DNA from: Gibbula magus
Lineage: Eukaryota; Mollusca; Gastropoda; Trochida; Trochidae
Reading direction: 5' to 3'
DNA: 64,000 bases
Assembly: GCA_936450465.1 (NCBI GenBank)
Contig: OW388297.1
Location: forward strand, 53,932,989-53,996,988
The position numbers and the translations under genes were made by a program. Of the stretch, positions 63,654-64,000 are shown in pieces (position 1 is the first letter of the stretch; each line of letters starts with the position of its first letter). The notes under the pieces were generated by a model. It was not told where the DNA came from, made no database searches, and worked only from the letters and a program-made list of their open reading frames with translations.

Positions 63654-63787
63654 TAAGGCTTATTGGTCTCGTGTTTGAATATTTAGCTATTTTTTCTCCA
63701 TGTTTTTTTTTTAATGTGGCTAAGGCTTATTGGTCTCGTGTTTGAATATTTAGCTATTTTTTCTCCATGTTTTTTTTTTAATGTGGC
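63654..63787 (+). repeat. Perfect 67-bp tandem duplication
   Basis: TAAGGCTTATTGGTCTCGTG through AATGTGGC is present twice back to back with no difference, including a T10 run. Copy 3's flank has a single copy. It is a recent event or an assembly artefact. Confidence 0.9.
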
Positions 63788-64000
63788 TACATTAACCTTC
63801 ATCATATGTACATATAGACCCCAGTATCAGAACAGCTTATACTGTTTCGTGTTTGCTCAGTATTTTGTGTTTGTAAGAACTCCATTAAATGCCAATGTTG
63901 TGATTTCATAACTGGTTCATTAGATATTTTTCCTTTTTGGAACATTGGCAGGGGGACTGTTGATGGCTGTTAATAGGAAGACATTAAATATGCAGTCAAA

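Overview
The window looks like nuclear DNA of a bivalve mollusc, though the species cannot be fixed from the sequence. It is AT-rich and intron-bearing, full of decayed transposons, microsatellites and short hairpin elements. Its host genes are families known to be expanded in bivalves: a short secreted C1q-domain protein, and a tandem series of Cys-loop (nicotinic acetylcholine receptor-like) channel genes. No prokaryotic gene organisation is present.

Host genes. A two-exon C1q-domain gene lies on the minus strand (12301 down to 8957), with a TATA box and a poly(A) signal. Four receptor-like copies lie on the plus strand at about 13.9, 32.5, 55.5 and 62.1 kb. Copies 2 (32533-33732) and 4 (62095-63303) are complete, intronless 399- and 402-codon genes with signal peptide, 13-residue Cys-loop and four membrane segments. 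Copy 1 has lost its ligand-binding half. Copy 3 carries a short deletion that shifts the frame just after the signal peptide. The complete copies keep the cation-channel M2 but lack the vicinal cysteines of loop C and the aromatic Trp of loop B, so acetylcholine is probably not their ligand. A second, diverged M4 segment follows copies 1, 3 and 4. The M1-M3 block is nearly identical in all four copies, including the broken ones, which suggests gene conversion.

Mobile DNA. The clearest structure is a three-level nest at 19145-26777. A hAT transposon (terminal repeats, AAGAC flanks, spliced transposase on the minus strand) was hit in its first coding exon by a 3.5-kb fold-back element (22651-26194, ATTG target duplication). 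That element's right arm was in turn hit by a tRNA-derived SINE (25303-25752, AAATA duplication). Other elements are a TA-flanked inverted-repeat element built from about 30 copies of a CTAATTAG palindrome (3720-4405), a truncated mariner (17075-17810), a TTA-flanked Harbinger-like element (28837-30782) sitting in degenerate tandem repeats, a GIY-YIG tail of a Penelope-like element (38932-39429), a nearly full-length but dead L1/Tx1-type LINE ORF2 ending next to a 100-bp GA/TC tract (40686-44466), a LINE ORF1 relic (49598-50356), three reverse-transcriptase scraps, and many hairpin MITEs.

Repeats. There is a 59-kb-spaced inverted pair at the window edges (1-640 and 58618-59262), a dispersed family rich in AAAATGGCG motifs, a TGACCTTTGACCT (DR1-like) repeat block at 15.7-16.4 kb, and a four-unit array of about 169 bp at 51.4-52.3 kb. 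Most sequence between 4.4-8.6, 26.8-28.7, 34-38.9, 45-49.5, 52.3-55.3 and 60.3-61.8 kb shows no gene.
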